Assembly (NCBI RefSeq): GCF_029760955.1
Contig: NZ_CP121682.1
Coordinates: 1,054,001-1,118,000, forward strand
Direction of reading: 5' to 3'
Source: Streptomyces cathayae
Lineage (GTDB): Bacteria > Actinomycetota > Actinomycetes > Streptomycetales > Streptomycetaceae
Length of the DNA: 64,000 nucleotides
Shown: positions 37,746 to 45,443 of the stretch, one piece after another
Numbering within the stretch: position 1 is the stretch's first letter
Layout of the letters: every line of letters starts with the position of its first letter
Translations under genes and position numbers: made by a program
The notes under the pieces: generated by a model
What the model saw: only the letters and a program-made list of their open reading frames with translations
Databases searched by the model: none
What the model was told of the DNA's origin: nothing

Positions 37746-39152
37746 TCAGCCGAGTCCGGCAAGCCGGAGCAGGAGTTGTTTGACATCGGTGGCCGCGACG
37801 CGGTCTCCGACGGCACGGGGGGTGGAGCAGATGAGGAGCGGACCGTCGTCGTCGCTCGCGGGGAGGCGGCCGTGGCTGCCCCGAATAGGTGATGGATCGA
37901 GGGGCACGACCGCCATCCGGTAGCGCATGCCGAGTTTCTTGCGCGCCAGTGCGGTGGCCGCCTTGACCTTGACGTACGGGTCGAGGGGATCCATGAAGAG
38001 TTCGACCGGGTCGTAGCCGGGTTTGCGGTGGATCTCGACGAGTTGCGCGAAGTCGGGCGCGTGCTCGTCGTCGAGCCAGTAGTAGTACGTGAACCAGGCG
38101 TCGGGTTCGGCGACGGCGACCAGTTCGCCGGCGCGCGGGTGGTCGAGGTGGTGCGCCTTCTTGCCCTCGTCGTCGAGGAGTTGGTCGATGCCGGGGAGCC
38201 CTTCGAGGGCGGCCCGGGTGGCGTCGAGGTCCTCGGGGCGGCGCACGTAGACGTGGGCGATCTGGTGGTCGGCGACCGCGAAGGCGCGCGAGGCCATCGG
38301 GTCGAGGTACTCCATGCCGTCCTGCGTGTGCACCTCCAGCAGGCCCGCGCGGCGCAGGGCGCGGTTGATGTCCACGGTCCGGTTCACCCGGGTGATGCCG
38401 TACTCGGACAGGGCGACGACGGTGCGGCCCTCGGCACGTGCGTCGTCGAGCAGCGGGGCCAGGGCGGCGTCCAGGTCCGCGGCGGCTTTCAGGGAGCGGG
38501 GGTCGTCGGGGCCGAAGCGCTGCAGGTCGTAGTCGAGGTGAGGGAGGTAGCACAGGGTCAGGTCGGGGTGGCGGGTGCGGTTGATGTGGCGGGTCGCGTC
38601 GATGATCCACCGGCTGGAGACGAGGTCCGCGCCGGGGCCCCAGAAGTGGAAGAGCGGGAAGGTGCCGAACTTCTCGGTGAGTTCGTCGTGCAGGGCGGGC
38701 GGCCGGGTGTAGCAGTCGGGTTCCTTGCGGCCGTCGGCGTAGTAGACCGGGCGGGGGGTGACGGTGATGTCGGTGTCGGCGCCCATGGCGTACCACCAGC
38801 AGATGTTGGCGACGGTGTAGCCGGGGTGGGCACGGCGGGCGGCGTCCCAGAGTTTGTCGCCGGCGACGAGGCCGTTGTGCTGGCGCCACAGCAGGACGTC
38901 GCCGAGTTCGCGGAAGTACCAGCCGTTGCCGACGATGCCGTGCTCGGAGGGGAGGGTGCCGGTGAGGAAGGTGGACTGGGCGGCGCAGGTGACGGCGGGC
39001 AGCACGGTGCCGAGCGGGGCGCGGGAGCCGGACTGGCCGAGGGCCTTGAGGTGGGGCATGTGGTCGAGGAGACGGGGGGTGAGACCGACGACGTCGAGGA
39101 CGAGGAGGGGGGTGGGGTCGGCGGCGCGGTCCGTTGTGGGGTCCGGGGTCAA
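37746..39152 (-). CDS. Alkaline-phosphatase superfamily hydrolase (EboF-like)
   Basis: 468 residues of the nucleotide pyrophosphatase/phosphodiesterase type. LLVLDVVGLTPRLLDHMPHLKAL has the first metal Asp; VLPAVTCAAQSTFLTGTLPSEHGIVGNGWYFRE holds the nucleophile Thr and its surroundings; LPHLDYDLQRFG, LSEYGITRV and ADHQIAHVYV supply further metal ligands. No signal peptide, so it acts in the cytosol unless carried otherwise. The start is TTG 39152, overlapping the stop of the preceding gene as TTGA, with AAGGA upstream. The open frame extends another 1.3 kb upstream but only as the shadow of the preceding gene. Last gene of the seven-gene cluster. Confidence 0.88.
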   Translation of the reverse strand: MTPDPTTDRAADPTPLLVLDVVGLTPRLLDHMPHLKALGQSGSRAPLGTVLPAVTCAAQSTFLTGTLPSEHGIVGNGWYFRELGDVLLWRQHNGLVAGDKLWDAARRAHPGYTVANICWWYAMGADTDITVTPRPVYYADGRKEPDCYTRPPALHDELTEKFGTFPLFHFWGPGADLVSSRWIIDATRHINRTRHPDLTLCYLPHLDYDLQRFGPDDPRSLKAAADLDAALAPLLDDARAEGRTVVALSEYGITRVNRTVDINRALRRAGLLEVHTQDGMEYLDPMASRAFAVADHQIAHVYVRRPEDLDATRAALEGLPGIDQLLDDEGKKAHHLDHPRAGELVAVAEPDAWFTYYYWLDDEHAPDFAQLVEIHRKPGYDPVELFMDPLDPYVKVKAATALARKKLGMRYRMAVVPLDPSPIRGSHGRLPASDDDGPLLICSTPRAVGDRVAATDVKQLLLRLAGLG

Positions 39153-40318
39153 GGGAGTTCCTTCAGGCCTAGGTCCGTCAGCAGGTCGCGGGCGAGGGTG
39201 AGTTCGGCGGCGATGCCGTCGGCGAGCTGGGCGCGGCCCCGGGGCCGCAGCTCGGGCGGGAGGGCCTGCCAGGTGTAGGTCTCGACCTCGAGGTGGCGGG
39301 TGAGCGGGTGCGGGCCGCCGACGAGCCGGGTCAGGGCGGATTTCAGCACGGGCAGCGTGGAGGTGAGGGGCGCGGTGGGGGCCGCGTGCAGCGGGACGTG
39401 GAAGTGGGCGCGCCAGGGTGCCGCGTCGGGCAGGGTGTCGCCGGCCAGGGCTTCGGCCAGGTCGTCGGTGCCGCGCGGGCCGGCGGCGGTGGACGTGCGG
39501 GTCTGGTGCAGGAAGCGGGGTTCGGCGAAGGCCGCCAGGGCCTCGCGGACCTCGGGGAGGTGGGGCTGTTCCGCGTGCAGTGCGGCGGACAGCTGGGACT
39601 TGACCACGGGGACACCGGCCCGGATCAGGTCGTCCAGGGCGGTGTGCGGGTCTTCGAAGGAGGTGGCGAGGTGGCAGGTGTCGACACAGATGCCGATGCG
39701 GTCGTGGCCGATCGCGGTGAGCGGTGCGATGGCGTCGTGGGTGGTTTCGACGACGCAGCCGGGTTCCGGCTCCAGGGCGATGCGGATCGAGCGGCCGGTC
39801 AGCTCCTGGAGCGCGTCGAGGCGCTCGGCGAGGGTGCGCAGGGCGGTGCGGGCCGTCTCCGCTCGCTGCCCGTCGTAGGCGGTGCGCCAGGCCAGCGGCA
39901 GGGTGGAGATGCTGCCGTCGGGGACGTCGTCGGGGAGCAGTCCGGCGAGCAGGCGGGCCAGCGAGGTGGTGTGCTCCAGGCGCTCGGGATCGGCCCAGTC
40001 CGGCTTGTAGACACGGTACTTGACCTCCTCTGCGCCGAAACCCTCGTAGGGGAAGCCGTTGAGGGTGACGACCTCGAGGCCGCGCCGGTCGAGTTCGCAG
40101 CGCAGGCCGCGCAGCGCGGACGGGTCGGTGACCAGGGCGTGGGCGGCGTCCTTGGCGAGCCACAGGCCGATGCCGAGCCTGTCCCGGCCGAGGCGGCGCC
40201 GGACGGGCTCGCAGTGGTCCCGCAGCTGGGCGAGGACGCCGTCGAGGGTCTCGGCGGGGTGGACGTTGGTGCAGTAGGCCAGGTGGACGGTGGAGCCGTC
40301 GGGGTGGCGGAAACGCAT
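39149..40318 (-). CDS. EboE-like metabolite traffic / sugar isomerase-fold protein
   Basis: 389 residues. The opening LAYCTNVHPAETLDGVLAQL is the mark of the EboE family, followed by LGIGLWLAKDAA, LNGFPYEGFGAEEVKYRVYKPDW, LEPEPGCVVETTHDA, GICVDTCHLATSFEDP and HFHVPLHAAP. This is a TIM-barrel of the sugar isomerase/AP-endonuclease type with Glu/His/Asp metal ligands. The family name comes from EBO operons of cyanobacteria, Bacteroidetes and eustigmatophyte plastids, where the operon is linked to moving a precursor (scytonemin) to the periplasm; the chemical role is unknown. ATG 40318; 3 bp gap to the TatD-like gene. Confidence 0.85.
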   Translation of the reverse strand: MRFRHPDGSTVHLAYCTNVHPAETLDGVLAQLRDHCEPVRRRLGRDRLGIGLWLAKDAAHALVTDPSALRGLRCELDRRGLEVVTLNGFPYEGFGAEEVKYRVYKPDWADPERLEHTTSLARLLAGLLPDDVPDGSISTLPLAWRTAYDGQRAETARTALRTLAERLDALQELTGRSIRIALEPEPGCVVETTHDAIAPLTAIGHDRIGICVDTCHLATSFEDPHTALDDLIRAGVPVVKSQLSAALHAEQPHLPEVREALAAFAEPRFLHQTRTSTAAGPRGTDDLAEALAGDTLPDAAPWRAHFHVPLHAAPTAPLTSTLPVLKSALTRLVGGPHPLTRHLEVETYTWQALPPELRPRGRAQLADGIAAELTLARDLLTDLGLKELP

Positions 40319-40321
40319 GGC

Positions 40322-41218
40322 TCACGCCTCCGCGGCGGGGGCGCCGGCGGCCCGCGCGGGCTCGTCCCTGGGCGCGCCGCGCAGGATGGAGTTGCCCTCG
40401 TGGGTGGCCTCGGTGGCGGTGACGTCGAGGGCGAGCCGGCCGCTGAGTCCGTAGAAGGCGACGGGGTTGCGCCACAGCACCCGGTCGACGTCGTCGTCGG
40501 TGAAGCCCTCGGCGAGCATCAGGTCGGCGACCTTGCGGGTCTTGAGCGGGTCGCTCTTCCCCCAGTCGGCCGCGGAGTTGACCAGGACCCGCTCGGGGCC
40601 GTGGGCGCGCAGGATCGCGACCATCCGCTCCTCGTCCATCTTGGTGTCGGGATAGACGGAGAAGCCCAGCCAGCAGCCGCTGTCCTTGGCCTCCTTGACG
40701 GTGGTCTCGTTGAGGTGGTCCATCAGGACGCGGTCCATGGGCAGCGCGGACTCCCGGACGACGTCGAGCGTGCGGCGCAGACCGGCGAGCTTGTCGCGGT
40801 GCGGGGTGTGCACCATCGCGGGCAGGCCGTGGTCGGCGGCGAGCTGGAGCTGGGCGGCGAGCGCGGTGTCCTCGGCGGGGGTCATGGAGTCGTAGCCGAT
40901 CTCGCCGACGGCCACGACGTTGTCCTTGACGAGATACCGGGGCAGCAGGTCGAGGACGGGCGTGCAGCGCGGGTCGTTGGCCTCCTTGGGGTTGAGCGCG
41001 AGGGTGCAGTGGTGGGCGATGCCGTACTGGGCGGCCCGGAAGGGTTCCCAGCCCAGGAGGGCGTCGAAGTAGTCGAGGAAGGAGGCCGGCGAGGTGCGGG
41101 GCTGGCCGAGCCAGAAGGCGGGCTCGACGACGGCGCGGACACCCGCCGCGTACATGGCCTCGTAGTCGTCGGTGGTCCGCGAGGTCATGTGGATGTGGGG
41201 GTCGAAGAGGCGCATCAT
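40322..41218 (-). CDS. TatD-like metal-dependent hydrolase (EboB-like)
   Basis: 298 residues. Metal-ligand motif FDPHIHMTS at the N-terminus (HxH), then EPAFWLGQPRTSPASFLDYFDALLGWE, VAVGEIGYDSMTPAED (Glu ligand), MVHTPHRDK and DHLNETTV (His ligands), VNSAADWGKSDPL (Asp). This is the TatD branch of the amidohydrolase superfamily as found in EBO operons. ATG 41218 overlaps the EboA stop (ATGA). The substrate is unknown; it need not be a DNase as classical TatD is. Confidence 0.9.
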   Translation of the reverse strand: MMRLFDPHIHMTSRTTDDYEAMYAAGVRAVVEPAFWLGQPRTSPASFLDYFDALLGWEPFRAAQYGIAHHCTLALNPKEANDPRCTPVLDLLPRYLVKDNVVAVGEIGYDSMTPAEDTALAAQLQLAADHGLPAMVHTPHRDKLAGLRRTLDVVRESALPMDRVLMDHLNETTVKEAKDSGCWLGFSVYPDTKMDEERMVAILRAHGPERVLVNSAADWGKSDPLKTRKVADLMLAEGFTDDDVDRVLWRNPVAFYGLSGRLALDVTATEATHEGNSILRGAPRDEPARAAGAPAAEA

Positions 41219-42048
41219 GACTCCTTGCCGTGGGGGTGGCGGGCGTCGCGGGCGTCGCGGGCGTCGCGGTGGTCGTCCGTGGCGGGCGTCGGGGTGGCGG
41301 ACTCGGGCCGGATCAGGGCCTGTACGCGGTGCAGGTCCTCCGGGACGGGGCGGCCCGCGGCGGTGCGTTCGTCGGCGTAGTCGCCGAGCATGCGGGCGAG
41401 TTCGCCGTCGCCCCGGGCGCGCCGGGGCAGGTCCGCCACCCGGTCCACGTCGACGCCGGTGAACAGGCACTTCAGTACGGCGTGCCGCCAGGCGTGGGCG
41501 TCGAGGTGCCGGGCGCAGTACGGGCCGACGGCGGCGGAGACGAGCCGGGTGTCGTTGGTGCGCAGCGCGTCCTCGAGGAGCGGGCGGGCCTCGGGGCCGG
41601 GCACGAGGTGGGGCAGGGCGTGCAGGACGGCCCGGCGTTCGTCGGCGGTGCCCTGGTGGTACACCCGGGTCAGCGCCTCGAGGTCGGCGCGGGCCGCGTG
41701 CAGGATCAGGACGCGGGCGGCATCGGCGTGGGCCGGGCCGCAGCGGCGGCCGGCCTCGGCCAGGCGCAGCTCCCAGACGGAGATGGGCCCGTGGGTGCCG
41801 GGGCGGCCGGCCGCCTCGTCCAGGGCCTGGTCCAGCCAGGCGCGAGCGGCCGTGTCGAGGCGGGCGGAGAGAGAACGGTGCAGTTCGGCGAGCGGGGTGA
41901 CGGCGGGGTGGAGCGGGGTGGCGGGAGCGGCGGGGGTGGTGCCGTCGGCTGCCGGGGCCGCCGAGGCTCCCGGAGGGCGGGGGGCCGCCTCGGGGCCGCT
42001 CAGGGTGGCTGCCTCCGGGGTGGCCGGGGTGGCACGGGGGTGGTTCAC
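41215..42048 (-). CDS. EboA-domain protein
   Basis: 277 residues. A 50-residue Ala/Pro-rich start precedes an alpha-helical repeat-like domain (ELHRSLSARLDTAARAWLDQALDEA, FRCG-type GRRCGPAHADAARVLILHAARADLEALTRVYHQGTADERRAVLHALPHL, LVSAAVGPYCARHLDAHAWRHAVLKCLFTGVDVDRVADL, ELARMLGDYADERTAAGR) that is the EboA signature. No enzyme function is known. GTG 42048 overlaps the upstream stop (GTGA) and its own TGA overlaps the next ATG, so it is made in fixed ratio with its neighbours. The end carries DARDARDARH repeats. Confidence 0.88.
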   Translation of the reverse strand: MNHPRATPATPEAATLSGPEAAPRPPGASAAPAADGTTPAAPATPLHPAVTPLAELHRSLSARLDTAARAWLDQALDEAAGRPGTHGPISVWELRLAEAGRRCGPAHADAARVLILHAARADLEALTRVYHQGTADERRAVLHALPHLVPGPEARPLLEDALRTNDTRLVSAAVGPYCARHLDAHAWRHAVLKCLFTGVDVDRVADLPRRARGDGELARMLGDYADERTAAGRPVPEDLHRVQALIRPESATPTPATDDHRDARDARDARHPHGKES

Positions 42049-43007
42049 GGGGTGCTGCTCCCTTCGGGGGTGGCGGAGGGATCGCCGGGTGGGGGCGCGG
42101 GGGCGGGAGCCGTGCCGGCGCCGATGGTGGTCGCGGCGGTGTGGGCCGCGGCGTGGAGGAACGGGAGGGAACGGGCCGCGAAGTGGGGGCCCGCGTGGGA
42201 GTGGCGGGGCAGTTCGACGACGGTCAGGCCCTGGTAGCCGGTGGCGGCGAGGGCCGCGAGGAGGGGCGGGAAGTCGATCTCGCCGTCTCCGAAGGGCAGG
42301 TGTTCGTGGACGCCGCGGCGCATGTCCTCGATCTGGACGTGGCGCAGCCAGGGGGCGGCGTCGCGTACGCAGTCGGCGGGAGGGAGGGGTTCGAGGCACT
42401 GGCAGTGGCCGAGGTCCAGGGTGAGGCCGAGGGGTTCGGGGTCACCGAGCGTGCGGCGCAGGTGGTGGAAGTCGGCGAGGGTGGCGAGGAGGTGGCCGGG
42501 TTCGGGTTCGACGGCGAGCGGGACGCCGGCGGTGGCGGCGGCGTCCAGGACGGGGGTGAGGGTCTCGGCGAGGCGTTCCCAGGCGGTGTCCTCGTCCGTG
42601 CCGTCGGGGAGGGTGCCGCTGAAGCAATGTACGGCGTGCGCTCCGAGGTCGGCGGCGACGCGGACCGCCCGCAGGAGGAGGTCGACGCGGCGGGCGCGGT
42701 CGTCCGGGTCGGGGTCCAGCAGTGACGGGCCGTGCTTGCGGCGGGGGTCGAGCACATAGCGGGCGCCGGTCTCCACGGTGACGCCGAGCCCGAGCGCGTC
42801 CAGCCGGTGCGCGACCCGGCGGGTGCGGGCGGCGAGGTCCGGGGCGAGCGGGTCGAGGTGCATGTGGTCGAGGGTCAGTCCGACCCCGTCGTAGCCGAGG
42901 TCGGCGAGGAGGGCGAGGGCGTCGTCGAGCCGGAGGTCGGCGAGGCCGTTGGTGCCGTAGCCGAAGCGGAGCGGGGGCGAGGGGACGCCGTTCGGGTTCC
43001 GGCTCAC
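42045..43007 (-). CDS. Sugar phosphate isomerase/epimerase in the EBO-like cluster
   Basis: 320 residues, xylose-isomerase-like TIM barrel. LRFGYGTNGLADLRLDDALALLADLGYDGVGLTLDHMHLDPL, VTVETGARYVLDP, LAVEPEPGHLL (Glu ligand), LTLDLGHCQCL (Asp/His ligands), VQIEDMRRGVHEHLPFGDGEIDFPPLL (Asp/His, Glu) fit the family and suggest a cytosolic epimerase acting on a sugar or cyclitol. GTG 43007 overlaps the upstream UbiA stop, and its TGA overlaps the eboA GTG. The frame is open 800 bp further upstream only as a shadow of the UbiA gene. Confidence 0.88.
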   Translation of the reverse strand: MSRNPNGVPSPPLRFGYGTNGLADLRLDDALALLADLGYDGVGLTLDHMHLDPLAPDLAARTRRVAHRLDALGLGVTVETGARYVLDPRRKHGPSLLDPDPDDRARRVDLLLRAVRVAADLGAHAVHCFSGTLPDGTDEDTAWERLAETLTPVLDAAATAGVPLAVEPEPGHLLATLADFHHLRRTLGDPEPLGLTLDLGHCQCLEPLPPADCVRDAAPWLRHVQIEDMRRGVHEHLPFGDGEIDFPPLLAALAATGYQGLTVVELPRHSHAGPHFAARSLPFLHAAAHTAATTIGAGTAPAPAPPPGDPSATPEGSSTP

Positions 43008-44077
43008 GTGATGCTCACCTTCCTCATGGCGGACCTCCTCGCGAACATCCGGCCGGCCGGGGCCAGGGCCGCGACGAGCAGGGAGGTGACGGCCGAGCCG
43101 GAGCGGGCGGCGAGCGCGGCCTGGAGCGGGATCGTGGCCCGGATGCCGCTCCCGACGGCGCGTTGGGTGAGTGGGGGCGAGGGGTTGAGCGTGGCGTGGA
43201 GGTAGGGCCGGGCGGCCGTGGCGGCGTAGGCGGCGCCCAGGGCGGTGGCGAGGACGACGGTGGCCCTGGGCAGGCCCTCGGCCGGGCTGGAGCCCGGCAG
43301 GCCGGGGGCGGCTGCTGCCCGCCGGCCTGCCGGGGGTCGGGTGGGGCGGGCGGCCAGTCGTGTCAGCGCCCCCGTCGTCGCGAGGGCCGCCAGCGGCGCC
43401 AGGACCGAACCGCCGGTGGTCTCCCGGCGGGAGACGGCCGTGACCGCGAGGGTGTGCGTGCCGAGCAGTGCGGCGGAGGGCAGGGCGGACCGGGTGTTGC
43501 CGCCGGTGGCGGCCGCGCCCAGGAGCAGGTCCAGTCCGCGGGCGGCGGCCATGGCCGCGGGGCCGGCGGGGGTGTGCTTCAGGGCGAGGTCGTAGGCCCA
43601 GACGGTCGCCGCCAGGGGCGCGGCCACCGCGAGGGCGGGGCGTCCCGCGGCGGCGGCGAGCGCCAGTCCGGCGCCGGTGAGGGCACCGGCGGCGGTGAGG
43701 GCGGCGGCCGGGCGGATGCGGCCGGACGGAAGCGGGCGGTGCGGGCGTTCCACGGCGTCCTCGGCGCGGTCCGCCCAGTCGTTCAGGGCCATGCCGGCCT
43801 CGTACAGGCACAGGGAGGAGCCGATGGCGAGCAGGGTGCGGGGCCCGGGGCGCGCGCCGGCCGCCGCCGCCCCGGCCAGGGCGTCACCGGGGACGGTGAA
43901 CAGCGCGGGCAGCCGCAGCAGTTCGGCCCAGGCGCCCGCGCGGCCGGAGCGGGGGCGGGAGGTGCGGGGCGCGGGGCCGGGGAGGGGCGGGGCGGCGTGC
44001 CCGGGGGTCGGGCCGTCCGCCGCTGCCGCCCCGGCCGACGCGGGCGTGTCCCGCGTCGGGGCGGCTGGGCGGTTCAT
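43004..44077 (-). CDS. UbiA-family membrane prenyltransferase (EboC-like)
   Basis: 357 residues. After a 50-residue Pro/Ala-rich start come about eight helices. The first Asp-rich prenyl-diphosphate motif is NDWADRAEDAVERPHRPLPSGRI; the second is YDLALKHTPAGPAAMAAARGLDLLLG. This is the EboC type of UbiA protein, which joins a prenyl or polyprenyl group to a polar acceptor at the cytoplasmic membrane. ATG 44077 overlaps the upstream stop (ATGA), and the TGA overlaps the next GTG. The presence of a cyclitol-forming enzyme right before it suggests that the acceptor could be a cyclitol or its phosphate (inference). Confidence 0.88.
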   Translation of the reverse strand: MNRPAAPTRDTPASAGAAAADGPTPGHAAPPLPGPAPRTSRPRSGRAGAWAELLRLPALFTVPGDALAGAAAAGARPGPRTLLAIGSSLCLYEAGMALNDWADRAEDAVERPHRPLPSGRIRPAAALTAAGALTGAGLALAAAAGRPALAVAAPLAATVWAYDLALKHTPAGPAAMAAARGLDLLLGAAATGGNTRSALPSAALLGTHTLAVTAVSRRETTGGSVLAPLAALATTGALTRLAARPTRPPAGRRAAAAPGLPGSSPAEGLPRATVVLATALGAAYAATAARPYLHATLNPSPPLTQRAVGSGIRATIPLQAALAARSGSAVTSLLVAALAPAGRMFARRSAMRKVSIT

Positions 44078-45279
44078 CGCCGCACCCCGCGGTCGTCGGT
44101 GCCGTCCCGCAGCCGCCCCGCGAAGCGCCTCAGCTCCGCGTACTGCTCGGCCAGCGAGGACGGGCCGTCCCCCACCGGGTCCTTGAAGTAGAAGCCCAGC
44201 TCGCTCAGCGGGCCGGACAGGCCCCGCTGCCGGGCGCGGACGGTCAGCCGGGCCAGGTCGAGGACGAGCGGCGCGGCGAGCGCCGAGTCGCAGCCCTGCC
44301 AGGTGGTCTGCAGGATCATGCGGGCGCCGAGGAAGCCGTCGAAGGCGATGTGGTCCCAGGCCGTCTTCCAGTCGCCGAGCGCGGGGACGTCGTCGATGTG
44401 GACCTCGCCCTCGGGTGTGGTGCCGAGGGTGTCGGCGAGGACGCGGTCCTTGCCGGCGTTCTTGGCGGCGGCGGCCGCGGGGTCGGCGAGGGCGGCACCG
44501 TCGCCGCCGCCCAGGAGGTTGGTGCCGGACCAGGCCCGCACGGCGAGGGCGCGCTGCAGGAACATCGGGCCGAGCACGGAGCGCAGCAGGGTCTGCCCGG
44601 TCTTGCCGTCGCGGCCCGCGTACGGCAGGCCCGAGGACTCGGCGAGCGGGGCCAGCGCCGGGTGGTGCAGGCCCGTGGAGGGGGTGAAGTTGACGTAGGG
44701 GCAGCCGGCGCGCAGGGCGGCCGCCGCGTAGCGGGAGCTCGGCGGCAGGGAGCCGTCGGTGGGAGCGGGCTCGGTGGAGGCGACGTTCACCACGACGGCG
44801 CCCGCGAGGCCCTGGCGGTGCACGAAGTCGCGGATGTCGGCCGCGAACACGTCGATCAGTTCGTCGTCCTGGCGGCCCGATCCGCCGTCCGTGTCACCGG
44901 GCAGGGGGCCGCCGGGTCTGATCTCCCGGTCGGCGGCGACGAGTTCGGCGTGCACGGCGGAGGGCAGGCCGTGCGGCAGGACGCCGCCGGCGGCGAGGTG
45001 CTCGGCACGTTTGGGCAGCGGGCAGTCGACGGTGTCGTGGCCGCCGAAGACGAGGGAGGACAGCGGCGGCAGGCCGCACGAGGTGAAGTCGGGGGTCTCG
45101 GTGACCATGCCGGTCGGCGGGTGGAGTCCGGCGGTGACGGCGGCGCAGCCCGCGATCGCGGTCGTGGCCACGGATCCGCGCGCCCCGACGAGCCAGACGC
45201 CGAAACGCGGGGCCGGGGAAGGGGAAGGGGCGGGGGAAGGGGCGGGGGTGGTGGTGGGGAGGGACGGTCCGGCGGACAT
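44074..45279 (-). CDS. myo-Inositol-1-phosphate synthase-like NAD cyclase
   Basis: 401 residues. Rossmann start RFGVWLVGARGSVATTAIAGCAA, then VVVNVASTEPA, YVNFTPSTGLHHPALAPLAESSGLPYAGRDGKTGQTLLRSVLGPMFLQRALAVRAWSGTNLLGGGDG, KDRVLADTL, DWKTAWDHIAFDGFLGARMILQTTWQGCDSALAAPLVLDLARL. These match inositol-3-phosphate synthases (GKTGQTLLRS, NTLGNxDG-like and CDSALAAPL segments). A divergent branch, so the product may be an inositol phosphate or a related cyclitol phosphate. ATG 45279 has an excellent AAGGAGG. First gene of the seven-gene EBO-like run; it stands where other EBO operons carry a dehydroquinate-synthase-like enzyme (EboD), also an NAD-dependent sugar-phosphate cyclase. Confidence 0.87.
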   Translation of the reverse strand: MSAGPSLPTTTPAPSPAPSPSPAPRFGVWLVGARGSVATTAIAGCAAVTAGLHPPTGMVTETPDFTSCGLPPLSSLVFGGHDTVDCPLPKRAEHLAAGGVLPHGLPSAVHAELVAADREIRPGGPLPGDTDGGSGRQDDELIDVFAADIRDFVHRQGLAGAVVVNVASTEPAPTDGSLPPSSRYAAAALRAGCPYVNFTPSTGLHHPALAPLAESSGLPYAGRDGKTGQTLLRSVLGPMFLQRALAVRAWSGTNLLGGGDGAALADPAAAAAKNAGKDRVLADTLGTTPEGEVHIDDVPALGDWKTAWDHIAFDGFLGARMILQTTWQGCDSALAAPLVLDLARLTVRARQRGLSGPLSELGFYFKDPVGDGPSSLAEQYAELRRFAGRLRDGTDDRGVRR

Positions 45280-45423
45280 GGGCAGCCTCCTTGTCGTACG
45301 CGAACCGGGTGTGAGCGCCGGAAGCGGGCCCGCAAGGGCCCGGCGGGGTGCCGGGCGCGGGGCCCGGCGGGACGGCGGGCGGAGGTCCGGCGTCCTCCGC
45401 CCGCCGCCGTTCCGGTGGCCCTC

Positions 45424-45443
45424 AGGGCCTCTCGAAAGGCCCT
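45424..45443 (-). terminator. Small hairpin at the end of the giant secreted-protein gene
   Basis: AGGGCCT (45424-45430) pairs with AGGCCCT (45437-45443), overlapping the stop codon. The gap 45280-45441 to the EBO-like cluster holds further GC-rich repeats and no clear promoter. Confidence 0.45.

Noticed and set aside
37746..40475. 909-codon frame that would extend the phosphatase upstream
   Set aside because: The upstream part is an Arg/Pro/His-rich shadow of the EboE-like gene; the TTG at 39152 with a ribosome site and TTGA overlap is the better start.
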